Source: Mariniphaga sp. (lineage in GTDB: Bacteria; Bacteroidota; Bacteroidia; Bacteroidales; Prolixibacteraceae). Taken from it: 64,000 nt of DNA. Positions 55,500-63,957 of this stretch are shown here, one piece after another (position 1 is the stretch's first letter; each line of letters begins with the position of its first letter). The stretch spans positions 93,118 to 157,117 of the forward strand of contig JAGXGA010000023.1 in NCBI GenBank assembly GCA_024636975.1. Reading direction: 5' to 3'. The position numbers were made by a program, and so were the translations under genes. The notes under the pieces were generated by a model. It did not search any database, was not told the DNA's origin, and saw only the letters and a list, made by a program, of their open reading frames with translations.

Positions 55500-55650
55500 G
55501 GTGGGATTTAGTGAATTTGGTGATTTAGTGATTTGGTGATTTGGTGGTAAAAAAGAAGATATACTAACCTTAAAAACACCAAAAAGAAAAAGAAGATTCG
55601 ATTTGGTGGGATTTGGTGTTATAGGTGTTTTGGTGGTAAAATAACCTACC
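55500..55650. repeat. Low-complexity repeat tract, second copy
   Basis: GGATTTAGTGAATTTGGTG, GTGATTTGGTGATTTGGTGG and GGTGGTAAAAAAG are repeated, matching the tract at 53770-53900 in motif and order. The rest of the interval from 55371 to 55672 holds nothing else that I recognise. Confidence 0.7.
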
Positions 55651-55672
55651 ACTAACTGAGCAATTGAAATTT

Positions 55673-56038
55673 TTATTTTGCCCCTTTTACCTCAACAGCA
55701 TAAAATTTAGCAGGTTGTTTCCCGGTATTAACAACCATGTGGGTTTCGGTTCCGCCCCAAAACGCTGTTCCGGCTTTTAAATCAAGATCCTGCGACTTAC
55801 CGTCTTCGGTTGTCATCTTAATGGAAGCATCGGTGATAGCGATAACCAAACGCTCCTTATGTCTGTGCTTACCCACACCACATGCATCATCACCGGGAAG
55901 GCTGTGAAATTCAGTAACCTTCACTTTGTCGTTTTCAAGAATTACCTTACTTGCTTCTTTTTCAGAATGGCCTGTTGGACTATTGCCATACACTAAAAAA
56001 CCTGTAATGCAGAATGTAACAAAAAATAACTTTTTCAT
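55673..56038 (-). CDS. Exported cupin-like protein
   Basis: The 121-residue protein has a signal peptide (residues 1-20) and a single cupin-like barrel: EFHSLPGDDACGVGKHRHKERLV near 43-65 contains His and Glu of a cupin motif, and GTAFWGGTETHMVVN near 88 the second. It may be a small metal-binding periplasmic protein; substrate and partner are unknown. Confidence 0.75.
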   Translation of the reverse strand: MKKLFFVTFCITGFLVYGNSPTGHSEKEASKVILENDKVKVTEFHSLPGDDACGVGKHRHKERLVIAITDASIKMTTEDGKSQDLDLKAGTAFWGGTETHMVVNTGKQPAKFYAVEVKGAK

Positions 56039-56279
56039 AATCCTAATTTTTAAGTTTTAACTATTAATGTCGATTCAAAATTAGGTTGAATTGAAAAAAT
56101 CAGTTTTTCTTAAAAGCTCAATTATTTTGTTTATTGGGTGGAATGATGTTTTTATTGTGAGTGAGTGGGTGATTGGGTAAATGAGTAATTGGGGAAGAGG
56201 GATGGAAGTAGTTGTTGTGCGGGGATGATGAATTGAAGATTATGCACTGCTCGGTATGAAGTCTTCAAACAAAGCTTTA

Positions 56280-56834
56280 TCAAAATTTAATTCCTATTGC
56301 CATTCCACCTGTAAAGTTCAAATAGTGCGTCGGTTCATTGATAATTTCAAAACCAGTTTTATGAGTAACAGCACGGTATGCATTGTAGCCGAACCCCATC
56401 CCAAAATCAAGACTAATCCATTCAGCCATATTGTATTGATAGCCCGCTTTTAATCCAATTCCGGCAGTCGTTACATCATCTCTTGAATAGGCAATATAAC
56501 CATTTGATTCTACATCTCTTGCTACTATGTAATCCTTGTAAAAAAGATAACTTCCCAGATAAAATCCATCTGCCCAGTTCTTATTTCTGGAAAGATAGAA
56601 CCGAAACTCAGGTGAGATTTGAAAATCATAATTATCCCGGTTTACCAGCCCTGCATAACGGTAATAGATGGCAAAATTTATACTGGTATTGTTACTTGTT
56701 TTATGTTCATATTCAATACCTCCTGGTATTATTCCTAATTTTAGGACAGAGTTCACATCCGAATTCTGAGCCTGAACCTGAAAACAAAACAGAATAAGGA
56801 CAGCAGCTATTTTTAAAATAAGAATTTTAATCAT
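56280..56834 (-). CDS. Predicted outer-membrane beta-barrel protein
   Basis: The 184-residue protein has a signal peptide (ending near AQN) and repeated amphipathic strands with aromatic ends (INFAIYYRYAGLV, PEFRFYLSRNKNW, YLGSYLFYKDYIV, SLDFGMGFGYN, FTGGMAIGIKF). The final residue is Phe, as in outer-membrane proteins. It is a small eight- to ten-strand barrel of unknown function (DUF3575-type at most). Confidence 0.7.
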   Translation of the reverse strand: MIKILILKIAAVLILFCFQVQAQNSDVNSVLKLGIIPGGIEYEHKTSNNTSINFAIYYRYAGLVNRDNYDFQISPEFRFYLSRNKNWADGFYLGSYLFYKDYIVARDVESNGYIAYSRDDVTTAGIGLKAGYQYNMAEWISLDFGMGFGYNAYRAVTHKTGFEIINEPTHYLNFTGGMAIGIKF

Positions 56835-56921
56835 TTAATCACCAAAACTTTAAAATTCACAAATAAAGGTTCCATTGTCATCTTTCTTTCTAAAGGCGTC
56901 TATGTGTCTTTGCGAGATTTA

Positions 56922-57497
56922 TTAAAATCCCATTAATCTGCGTACTTTCCCTGCATTATCTTTTGTTGTCAGCAGCTCCAGCAGCAAAAAGGCAACATCA
57001 ATTGCCGTTGAAGGATTCCACGATGTAATCATATTGTCATCCATTACAACCGGCTGATTTATCACCTGAACACCAAAACCCTGCAAGGCTTCTCTTCTGA
57101 CAGGACTGTTATATGTTGTCCCTCTTTTGTATTTCAAAACACCACTTTTCCCTAAAGATAAAGCACCGGCACAAACCGATGCTATAGTTTTTCCCTCTCC
57201 CCGAAACCGGCGGATTACATCAAGAAACCGGCTGTCGTAAGCATCGTTATAAAACCCGTATACTTCAAAACCACCCGGAACGGCCAGTGCATCAAAAGCG
57301 TTTACTTCAACCTCATCTATTATACAATCAACAATGAACCGCTGGTTAAACGAACTTTTAATTTCCTTTCTAAGTGCGCATGTAACCAATTCCGTTGAAC
57401 CATCTCCCTCATTAAGGTTCCACCCCATTACATCAATAAAGACACTTGCCTCATATATCTCAAAGCCCTCTGCCAGTAACAACAATATTTTTTTCAT
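56922..57497 (-). CDS. DJ-1/PfpI-family protein
   Basis: The 191-residue protein has the flavodoxin-like DJ-1 fold with the nucleophile elbow ASVCAGALSLGKSG near residue 108, and an upstream acid (ALAVPGGFEVYGF near 73). It is closest to the intracellular protease/amidase-like group that includes DJ-1 and YajL. Possible roles include deglycation or a chaperone. It is transcribed alone. Confidence 0.85.
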   Translation of the reverse strand: MKKILLLLAEGFEIYEASVFIDVMGWNLNEGDGSTELVTCALRKEIKSSFNQRFIVDCIIDEVEVNAFDALAVPGGFEVYGFYNDAYDSRFLDVIRRFRGEGKTIASVCAGALSLGKSGVLKYKRGTTYNSPVRREALQGFGVQVINQPVVMDDNMITSWNPSTAIDVAFLLLELLTTKDNAGKVRRLMGF

Positions 57498-57955
57498 ATA
57501 CTTTAGGTTTTAAAAAAATTCCTCCTATGCTAGATTTCTTCTCTGGGCCTGTGCTGTGAAAAAAGAAAATTTAGGCCACCAAGACGCAAAGGCACTAAGT
57601 TAGCACTAAATAGAATTCCTTAGCAATTATCTTTTTATTCTTTGCATCCCTGCGAATTCTAATATATATCTCATTTTATTAAATAACGACACAGTTTAAA
57701 CCGAAATTACTGGCACAAATCAAACCGGAATCACCGAATACAAATTACCGGTTCCTGATGCAGGAATAACAGTTATGGTACATACCTTCGCCATACCAAG
57801 TCCATATTAAATTCAATTGAACATGTTCCGGAACTGGACTTGGTATGGCCCAGATATGTCGGGATTAAGATCAAGGAAGATTTCCTAATGTGCCATCACC
57901 AGGTTAACGCCAAAATGGAAATACTTGTTCCGATTTAGCGGATGCAATACCATTA
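57498..57955. other. Intergenic region with inverted repeat and possible coding remnant
   Basis: The 460 bases hold a perfect 13-bp inverted repeat (57791-57803 and 57836-57848) and a startless frame reading GITEYKLPVPDAGITVMVHT that ends at about 57808. No gene is complete. Remnant status is uncertain. Confidence 0.4.
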
Positions 57956-58507
57956 TTAAGCCTGCTCATAGGCCTTTCGTATCCAGTCAAAAACTTCACG
58001 GTCAAGTTCAGTTTCACTGGTCACGTTGATTTTATGAGAACACATGGCATTGGAGGCTGTATTGGCTTCCAGTTTTCCTTCAGATACCTGGCCTTTCAGA
58101 TTGATTCCGATTTCAAATCGTGTTTTGGTGGCAGGTTGCAGAAGGGCGAACTGTTTATTTCTGCGCAGGCTTACAGAAGATTTTTTGGGGGCAATTTCAA
58201 CGTCGTTCCCAAATTTTTTTACTTCCGCAATTATTGACTCATACAACGGAAGAAAATGCTCTTTCCCTTTATATTGATTTTCGATCAGTGAATCTTTGTT
58301 GTCAACCGAACCGGCATCAGCACCCCGGGCCTTAAGGGCTACAAAATTGGCATAGCCATGAGTGATACCGTGATTTTCTTTCAGGTATTTAATAATCTGT
58401 CCATGCTTATCAATTTTTTCTTTCTGCACAATGGAAATCCATTCTTCCAGGCTTTTACCTGTGTTTTTGTGCAGATTCTCAATCATAGTTTGAGTGGCTT
58501 TATCCAT
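57956..58507 (-). CDS. DUF4287/DUF5655-type protein
   Basis: The 183-residue protein starts with the DUF4287 helical pair (MDKATQTMIENLHKNTGKSL, then HGITHGYANFVALKA), followed by a DUF5655 domain (about 75-183: YESIIAEVKKFGNDVEIAPKK, then VSLRRNKQFALLQP). A longer start at 58543 is open, but 58507 gives the usual N-terminus. Members are widespread and uncharacterised; a DNA-binding role has been guessed. Its start overlaps the stop of the DUF4199 gene by 8 bases, so they are translationally coupled. Confidence 0.82.
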   Translation of the reverse strand: MDKATQTMIENLHKNTGKSLEEWISIVQKEKIDKHGQIIKYLKENHGITHGYANFVALKARGADAGSVDNKDSLIENQYKGKEHFLPLYESIIAEVKKFGNDVEIAPKKSSVSLRRNKQFALLQPATKTRFEIGINLKGQVSEGKLEANTASNAMCSHKINVTSETELDREVFDWIRKAYEQA

Positions 58508-58994
58508 GGCTTTTATCTTTTGATTTTTTTGTAAAAAAGGCAACTATTGCAGTAGTCAAAAGTCCCATAACCGGCGTTGCAATCAGATTTTGAACGATGT
58601 AGCTTTTAGTGTTAAAATAGTTTTCAGCAGCTTCACGGGTCATAGTACCTTCTTCTACTACATATTCAATCATATTTGCAAAGTAATCAGAAGAAATTAT
58701 ACTGGTGGTGAGGTATTGTGTAAGCGGACTTAATATTGTTACAATTACAGTGATAATAATACCGGATATAAATCCTTGTTTATAAGTCATATATCCATCG
58801 TAATCTGTTTTGCGCTTATCCAACAGGGCAAGTACATAGATGGCAACTGCAGGAATCGCAACCAGGTTTGTAAAAATGGCATGTTTATCGAGGTGTTCAT
58901 CGTGCAGGCCTGTAATTTTTTCCATAACCATCCAGATGAGCATCATCATCACAAAGATTAGGGCCCATTTAATTTCAACTTTGAACTTTTTCAT
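58500..58994 (-). CDS. DUF4199-family membrane protein
   Basis: This 164-residue protein has four hydrophobic segments (about 10-26, 41-58, 75-95 and 135-155), matching the DUF4199 layout (YMTYKQGFISG near 67). It is an inner-membrane protein found almost only in Bacteroidota; function unknown. It is coupled to the DUF4287 gene and preceded closely by the VOC gene. Confidence 0.82.
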   Translation of the reverse strand: MKKFKVEIKWALIFVMMMLIWMVMEKITGLHDEHLDKHAIFTNLVAIPAVAIYVLALLDKRKTDYDGYMTYKQGFISGIIITVIVTILSPLTQYLTTSIISSDYFANMIEYVVEEGTMTREAAENYFNTKSYIVQNLIATPVMGLLTTAIVAFFTKKSKDKSHG

Positions 58995-59005
58995 TTCGAT
59001 GCATT

Positions 59006-59395
59006 TTATTCCATTGAATGCAAACCAAATGTATTTCCTTCGGTATCCTGACAGATTGAAGAGAATCCATATTCCCCGATTGAGAATTTAGTTTTCAGTA
59101 CTTTACCACCCGCTCCAACTACACGACTTTCTTCAACACTGCAATCATCACATGTAAAATAAATCATAACGCTGTTTCCGCCTGGTTTCATCCCTGCAGC
59201 TTTTACCAGGGCTCCACTTGCATTTGGTTCATTGTGCAGAAATGGAAACGAAAGCATTCGAAATTCATTTGCTTCATCCATTTCAGAGGGAACGATTAAT
59301 TCATCTAATTGAATTTCGAGCATGGTCTCATAAAATTTTTTAGCCCTGCTCATGTCATCAATGTAAATCTCAAACCAGCCAACCGGATTTTTCAT
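59006..59395 (-). CDS. VOC-family protein
   Basis: The 129-residue protein contains one VOC (glyoxalase/bleomycin resistance) unit pair: GWFEIYIDDMSRAKKFYE at the N-terminus, SVMIYFTCDD near 72 and ISICQDTEGNTFGLHS near the end with the metal Glu position changed. It probably acts as a dimer. It lies upstream of the DUF4199 gene, with 11 bases between, probably in one operon. Substrate unknown. Confidence 0.85.
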   Translation of the reverse strand: MKNPVGWFEIYIDDMSRAKKFYETMLEIQLDELIVPSEMDEANEFRMLSFPFLHNEPNASGALVKAAGMKPGGNSVMIYFTCDDCSVEESRVVGAGGKVLKTKFSIGEYGFSSICQDTEGNTFGLHSME

Positions 59396-59530
59396 TGTTA
59401 TGATATTTTAAATTAAAAACAATACAATTTAAGACTAAAATGTCCGGAAAGCATAAAAAATGAATTGTCATATGGCAAGAAATACATTTTTTCATTCATT
59501 CAAAATGGGTATAATTATATAAGAAGAATG

Positions 59531-60130
59531 TCATTTTATTACCTGGAGCCTGGCAGCCTCTTTTCGAATCCGGCTTAATGAAGTATCAGTGATGCCCAGA
59601 TAAGAAGCGATGTATTTGAGGGGAGCCTGGAGGATAATCTCAGGGTGATCTTTTTGAAGGGTAAGATACCGTTCGGTAGCAGAATCGGTAATCATTGTGA
59701 GGGAGTGTTGTTTGGTAGTAAACAAGACATCAGTCATCCAGTTGCGACCCCATTCCGAAAATCCGGGAATGGATTGGAATAATTGCTGAAAAGAATCCAG
59801 GCTAATTTTCCAGCCAACACAATCAGTGATGGTTTGAATGTTTTCTTTTGTGGGGAGGCGCAGGAAAAGAGAGGCTACTTCAATCACAATTTCATTTGGG
59901 CTAAAAAAACCCGTTGTCACATCTTTACCTTCTGTACTGGTGGCGAATGCCCTGATCAGCCCTTCTTCAAGACAGTAATATTCGTTAGATATTTGGCCTT
60001 CCTTCAGCAGATATTCATTTTTCTTAAAACAGATTTTTTCATGTGCCTTACATATTACTTCCAATTCTTCCGCTTTTATAGTGGGATATCTGTAAATTCG
60101 CTCCAGAGTAGAATTACCTGAATCAGTCAT
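59531..60130 (-). CDS. Crp/Fnr-family transcriptional regulator
   Basis: The 199-residue protein has an N-terminal cyclic-nucleotide-binding barrel (about 25-130: CFKKNEYLLKEGQISNEYYC, then LEEGLIRAF) and a C-terminal helix-turn-helix (about 165-195: YIASYLGITDTSLSRIRKE). It lacks the phosphate-binding RxAxR motif of CRP, as usual for the Bacteroidota branch of these regulators. It probably senses a different ligand and may control the adjacent operon of VOC, DUF4199 and DUF4287. Confidence 0.88.
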   Translation of the reverse strand: MTDSGNSTLERIYRYPTIKAEELEVICKAHEKICFKKNEYLLKEGQISNEYYCLEEGLIRAFATSTEGKDVTTGFFSPNEIVIEVASLFLRLPTKENIQTITDCVGWKISLDSFQQLFQSIPGFSEWGRNWMTDVLFTTKQHSLTMITDSATERYLTLQKDHPEIILQAPLKYIASYLGITDTSLSRIRKEAARLQVIK

Positions 60131-60173
60131 ATTATAAAACTTTCTTTTAAAAATGGATGATGATGGCTGTTCT

Positions 60174-60566
60174 TCATTTGATGCGATTTAGCATGCCTTT
60201 TCTTTTAATGAGATTTTTATAGTCCCACTGAATGTTTTTTGATTTTTCAAGCCATCGTTTCAGATCTTCAGCATTAATTTGTTTAACGTTAGTATAGCGA
60301 ACAGAAGCATCTTTAAATTTTCCGGTACCTGGATTAAGCTGTTCTTCTTCAAAACTTGCCCCACTCCAGAAAAGCAAACGGATACATCCTTTTAATTTAC
60401 TATACCCAACAATAGGGTTTCCTTCCAAAAACCAAACCGGGTGTGCATGCCATATTTTGTTCTCTGCTTCCGGAAGGTTTTGGGAAATCACTTCATACAA
60501 AAAATCACAAATTTCCTTGTCTTCCTTCGTTTGTGAATCGTGATATTTCAGAATTCCATTGTCCAT
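60174..60566 (-). CDS. DUF1801 protein
   Basis: The 130-residue protein matches DUF1801 (KIWHAHPVWFLEGNPIVGYS near 38, then LFWSGASFEEEQLNPG near 70), the second DUF1801 member in the window but of a different subgroup from the one at 46.7 kb. Function unknown. It lies between a regulator and a SnoaL-like gene, all on the - strand. Confidence 0.8.
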   Translation of the reverse strand: MDNGILKYHDSQTKEDKEICDFLYEVISQNLPEAENKIWHAHPVWFLEGNPIVGYSKLKGCIRLLFWSGASFEEEQLNPGTGKFKDASVRYTNVKQINAEDLKRWLEKSKNIQWDYKNLIKRKGMLNRIK

Positions 60567-60708
60567 TTTTATTGTGCTGCACTTATAATTGCCATTTATC
60601 TTGCCATAAACGTTTATAAACGCCTAAGAATATTCCCAACTTTGTGTAAGTTAAGGAATAATATCCAATTTCATACCCATAGGTATTTCATATACAGCTT
60701 AAGTTTCT

Positions 60709-61188
60709 TTATCTCGTAGTTGATTGATGAGAGTAAACAACTTTCCACTTATTATCAATCTTTTCATATACAAATGACCAATGAAAATTAGCAGCTAACT
60801 CTCTTCCGTCATTTAAATTGGCCTTAGCTACTCCTGATGCTGTCATCAAAACGATATCCTTTGATAAAACAGTTATCTTTTTTTCGTTGATGGATATATC
60901 TTGTCGACTTAAACCCTGAGCATTTAATTTCACATCATCAATTAAAGAAGAATACTCATAGTAATACTTTCCATTGGTGATAAATCCGGCTCCATGTGTA
61001 TCATCAACCCCTGAACTCAATTCATCGAAATCAAGTTTCTCCGCAAAGACCAGCATTTTTTGAAAAAGAGAGTCTACCTGATTTTTTATTAGTTCTGTCT
61101 GCCTTTTAGAAAGAGTTTGGCCTTCTGATTGTTCAATAAATCCAATTGACAGAATTAAAGAAATCGAAATGATAATTAGTTTTTTCAT
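60709..61188 (-). CDS. Exported SnoaL/NTF2-like protein
   Basis: The 159-residue protein has a signal peptide ending near EGQ and a cone-shaped NTF2-like domain with YYYEYSSLIDDVKLN near 72 and ANFHWSFVYEKIDNKWKVVYSHQS at the C-terminus. It could bind or isomerise a small molecule; no catalytic residues are clear. Start at 61188 is chosen over 61227 because it gives a compact signal peptide. It is preceded by a palindromic operator. Confidence 0.78.
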   Translation of the reverse strand: MKKLIIISISLILSIGFIEQSEGQTLSKRQTELIKNQVDSLFQKMLVFAEKLDFDELSSGVDDTHGAGFITNGKYYYEYSSLIDDVKLNAQGLSRQDISINEKKITVLSKDIVLMTASGVAKANLNDGRELAANFHWSFVYEKIDNKWKVVYSHQSTTR

Positions 61189-61239
61189 TGGTTTATTTTT
61201 TAAAATTATAATTTTCATCAACAGCAAGGTCTATATTAG

Positions 61240-61254
61240 TACGGACAGTCCGTA
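61240..61254. promoter_or_regulatory. TetR-type palindromic operator
   Basis: TACGGACAGTCCGTA is a perfect palindrome with 7-bp arms around one base, of the kind bound by TetR/AcrR regulators. It lies 50 bases upstream of the SnoaL-like gene. No TetR gene is in the window. Confidence 0.6.
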
Positions 61255-61275
61255 AGCATTATGACTGGAATTTTG

Positions 61276-62238
61276 TTAAGTCAGGGTAATTACTACGTTT
61301 CCGACTTTCTGTCTGGTCTCAACATATTTGTAGGCTTCAACAATGTTATCTAAATGATATGATCTGTCCACCAATGGTTTATACTTCCCTGATTCAACTA
61401 AATACTTTAAGAAGTTGACATCCTCTTTTTTGATGGTTGGTAGTGGAAACATAACTTTCCTGCCATTGAACAATGGTGTTAAGAGAGCCAAAAATATGTT
61501 CTCAGAATTTTTCTCAAGTTCAGTAGAGATATAAATCCCATGTTTTTTAAGTAGCGGTTTACACTGCGCAAAAGAGCTTTTACCTACTGCATCAAAAATA
61601 AAATCAAATTTCTGATCGGTTTTAGTAAAGTCCTGAGTCATGTAATCAATTACCTGGTCGGCGCCCAGCGATCTAACTACCTCGACATTTTGAGTATTAC
61701 ATACCGCTGTAACTTTTGCATCCAGATTTTTCACCAATTGTACCGCAGCTGATCCAATTGCACCGGTAGCGCCATAGATCAAAACATCATGTTCACCTGT
61801 AACCTTAGCTGCCCTGATGTTGCACAAGGCATAATGTGCACCTTCGGAAATCGGGGCTGCCTGTTCAAATGTCACATCATCAGGTATGGTGGAAATGGCA
61901 TCTGATTCAGCAATGGTCATAAATTCTGCGTGTGCTCCAAACTTGGTGTCATTATAACCAAACACCCTGTCTCCTGCTTTAAACAGTTTAACATCTTTGC
62001 CAACTGCTTCAATTATTCCGGCAAATTCGTTTCCCAAAATTCCATATTTTGGTTTGAATAGTCCGCTAAAGAATCGGGAAATAAAGTACTCAGCGCTTCG
62101 AAACCCACAATCAGTCCGATTTACAGTTGTGGCAAACACTCTAATTAAAACTTCATCAGACCCGGGTGATGGTTTTTCTACCTCCACCAATTTGACGACT
62201 TCAGGCGGGCCATATTTTTTATAAACAGCTGCTTTCAT
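61276..62238 (-). CDS. NAD(P)-dependent alcohol dehydrogenase/quinone reductase, MDR family
   Basis: The 320-residue protein has the MDR fold: MKAAVYKKYGPPEVVKL at the N-terminus, an AYGATGAIGSAAVQLVKN nucleotide motif near residue 135 and a DAVGKSSF stretch near 200. No zinc ligand pattern is obvious, so it is of the zeta-crystallin/quinone oxidoreductase type. Start at 62238 gives the standard N-terminus (frame also open to 62289). It may be controlled by the TetR-type operator downstream of its end, or by another regulator. Confidence 0.85.
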   Translation of the reverse strand: MKAAVYKKYGPPEVVKLVEVEKPSPGSDEVLIRVFATTVNRTDCGFRSAEYFISRFFSGLFKPKYGILGNEFAGIIEAVGKDVKLFKAGDRVFGYNDTKFGAHAEFMTIAESDAISTIPDDVTFEQAAPISEGAHYALCNIRAAKVTGEHDVLIYGATGAIGSAAVQLVKNLDAKVTAVCNTQNVEVVRSLGADQVIDYMTQDFTKTDQKFDFIFDAVGKSSFAQCKPLLKKHGIYISTELEKNSENIFLALLTPLFNGRKVMFPLPTIKKEDVNFLKYLVESGKYKPLVDRSYHLDNIVEAYKYVETRQKVGNVVITLT

Positions 62239-62340
62239 TCTTGTTAAACAAATTGCTTTAACATCGGTAAAGCAATAAACTTTAGCCAAATGTAAGAAGC
62301 TTTGTTATTATTTCAAATCAATACAACCAAAATTTCAAAG

Positions 62341-62901
62341 CTATTCATACAGTTCAGGTGTTACAGAGAATTTTACTACAAATTCCCCATTTTTATCACG
62401 GTAATTATAAACCATAGTTGTTTTGTTATCTCTGTATATTTTAAGATCAGGATTTGACTTTACATTATTTATTATTCCTGGTTCAAAATACTTTCTCACA
62501 GTGTCAGGATTAACCTCTGCTTTTGTCATATCAACCAAAGTATAATTATACTGAAAAATATTTTCTGGTAAAGCAACAGCATTGTCTAAACGAGTATATT
62601 GGTCAACCATTATGGGACAGGATTCATTGAGTTCACTCGCAGCATTCATCATTATTTTATCAAATGAAGGTGGATTAAAAAAAACTTGTTGTACAAAAAA
62701 GTATGCAAGCCCAAATGCTATTATCCCTACAACCGACCCAAATATATTTTTATTGTTTAGCTTCCATTTATCAGATGAGTTTAGTGTAGTGGTGCCCACG
62801 CCTTCCAATTTCATTTTTGGAAGTTCATATCCACAACGAAAACAATATTTTGCATTGGTATTATTATATTCTTCACAATGCGTGCATTTAACTTTGTCCA
62901 T
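62341..62901 (-). CDS. Zinc-ribbon membrane protein, unknown
   Basis: The 186-residue protein starts with a zinc ribbon (CTHCEEYNNTNAKYCFRCG, residues 5-23) and a membrane helix near 55-70. The remaining part (about 75-186) has no motif that I recognise but seems globular. It is probably a small membrane protein facing the cytoplasm or periplasm. It is transcribed separately. Confidence 0.7.
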   Translation of the reverse strand: MDKVKCTHCEEYNNTNAKYCFRCGYELPKMKLEGVGTTTLNSSDKWKLNNKNIFGSVVGIIAFGLAYFFVQQVFFNPPSFDKIMMNAASELNESCPIMVDQYTRLDNAVALPENIFQYNYTLVDMTKAEVNPDTVRKYFEPGIINNVKSNPDLKIYRDNKTTMVYNYRDKNGEFVVKFSVTPELYE

Positions 62902-62969
62902 GGTTACTGGTATTTTTTGGTTTTATGTTTATCGATATAAATGAACCGGGTGGGTTTTCGTGGTGCCAT

Positions 62970-63812
62970 TTAGTTTTTCATTTTCATCTTTTTATATTTT
63001 TTCCAGATATAAATAAGCAAAAAGACAATTATCCAGAATGGCCAAATCTTAATCACAAAGAGCAAGAAATCAATAAGTCCATACCATCCTTTAGATAAAG
63101 ATTGTTTTAATCGTTCTGAAAACTTGTCTCTGTTAATGGGATTATATTTAAAATCTTTTAGTTTGGAAATAGTCAAATCAAGCGTACTAAAATCTACCAG
63201 GTCGCCCAAATATTTTAATCTTCCAGCAGTACTTTCTATTTCTTCTTCTAGTCCACGGATTTTTTCTTCAATCTCAAGAATATCCTTTACGCTTGCAGCT
63301 TGTTTTAAAAGGTCATTATACCGTTTCAAATAATTCCTTTTATTTTCAAGTCTTATTTCTAAATCAATAAATTGGTCGGTAACATCACGTGCATCAATTT
63401 CTTTATATAGAATCTCACCATCTCCTGTTTCGATCGCGGAAATTAAAAGCTCAAAACTGGCACTGGGAACCCTAATCTTTAGGTTGTACGTTGATTCCCA
63501 ATCCATATTGTTATAACTCTCATTAGCGTAATACCCATTATGATTTTTTATTAAGGTGTCAATACGTAATTTTGCACTTTCAAGTTCTGTTACACGAAGT
63601 CCTATTCGTCCGTCTTTAATAATTTTCTTTTTATTAACCTCTTGTTTTTCAATTTGATTATGCGGGGCTTGAGGTACATTAGGTGATTGTTTGGTTAGAG
63701 GAATCATTTCTTCCTCAACTTCAGCCATATCATACATAACCTTATCATTCTGTTTCTGATTGCAGGAGGTTATCAGAAATGCTAAAATGAATAATGAAAT
63801 TATTTGTTTCAT
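62970..63812 (-). CDS. DUF4349 lipoprotein
   Basis: This 280-residue protein has a lipoprotein signal ending LITSC and a DUF4349 domain (about 60-245) with a coiled coil near 165-195 (DILEIEEKIRGLEEEIEST). A C-terminal membrane helix (about 252-272) is followed by Lys residues. DUF4349 proteins are envelope proteins of unknown function, common in Bacteroidota and Firmicutes. It is divergent from the truncated gene at the window end. Confidence 0.85.
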   Translation of the reverse strand: MKQIISLFILAFLITSCNQKQNDKVMYDMAEVEEEMIPLTKQSPNVPQAPHNQIEKQEVNKKKIIKDGRIGLRVTELESAKLRIDTLIKNHNGYYANESYNNMDWESTYNLKIRVPSASFELLISAIETGDGEILYKEIDARDVTDQFIDLEIRLENKRNYLKRYNDLLKQAASVKDILEIEEKIRGLEEEIESTAGRLKYLGDLVDFSTLDLTISKLKDFKYNPINRDKFSERLKQSLSKGWYGLIDFLLFVIKIWPFWIIVFLLIYIWKKYKKMKMKN

Positions 63813-63880
63813 AATAGTCTGTTAATTATTTTGGGTAATGCTTTTTAATTTGTCACAACCTAACCTCTATTATTCATAAA

Positions 63881-63954
63881 AAAAGGGAGTTTGTTACCTA
63901 AAAATAGCTGAAGTATCAGTATTTTTAGGGTGTACAAGAACAAACATCCCTTTT
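63881..63954 (+). repeat. Long double-stem hairpin in front of a start codon
   Basis: The outer arms AAAAGGGAGTTTGTT and AACAAACATCCCTTTT (one bulge) enclose the perfect inner stem CCTAAAAATA / TATTTTTAGG. The 3' arm ends 3 bases before the ATG of the next gene, so it could sequester the initiation region. Such structures occur at IS ends and as leader attenuators. Confidence 0.75.
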
Positions 63955-63957
63955 ACA

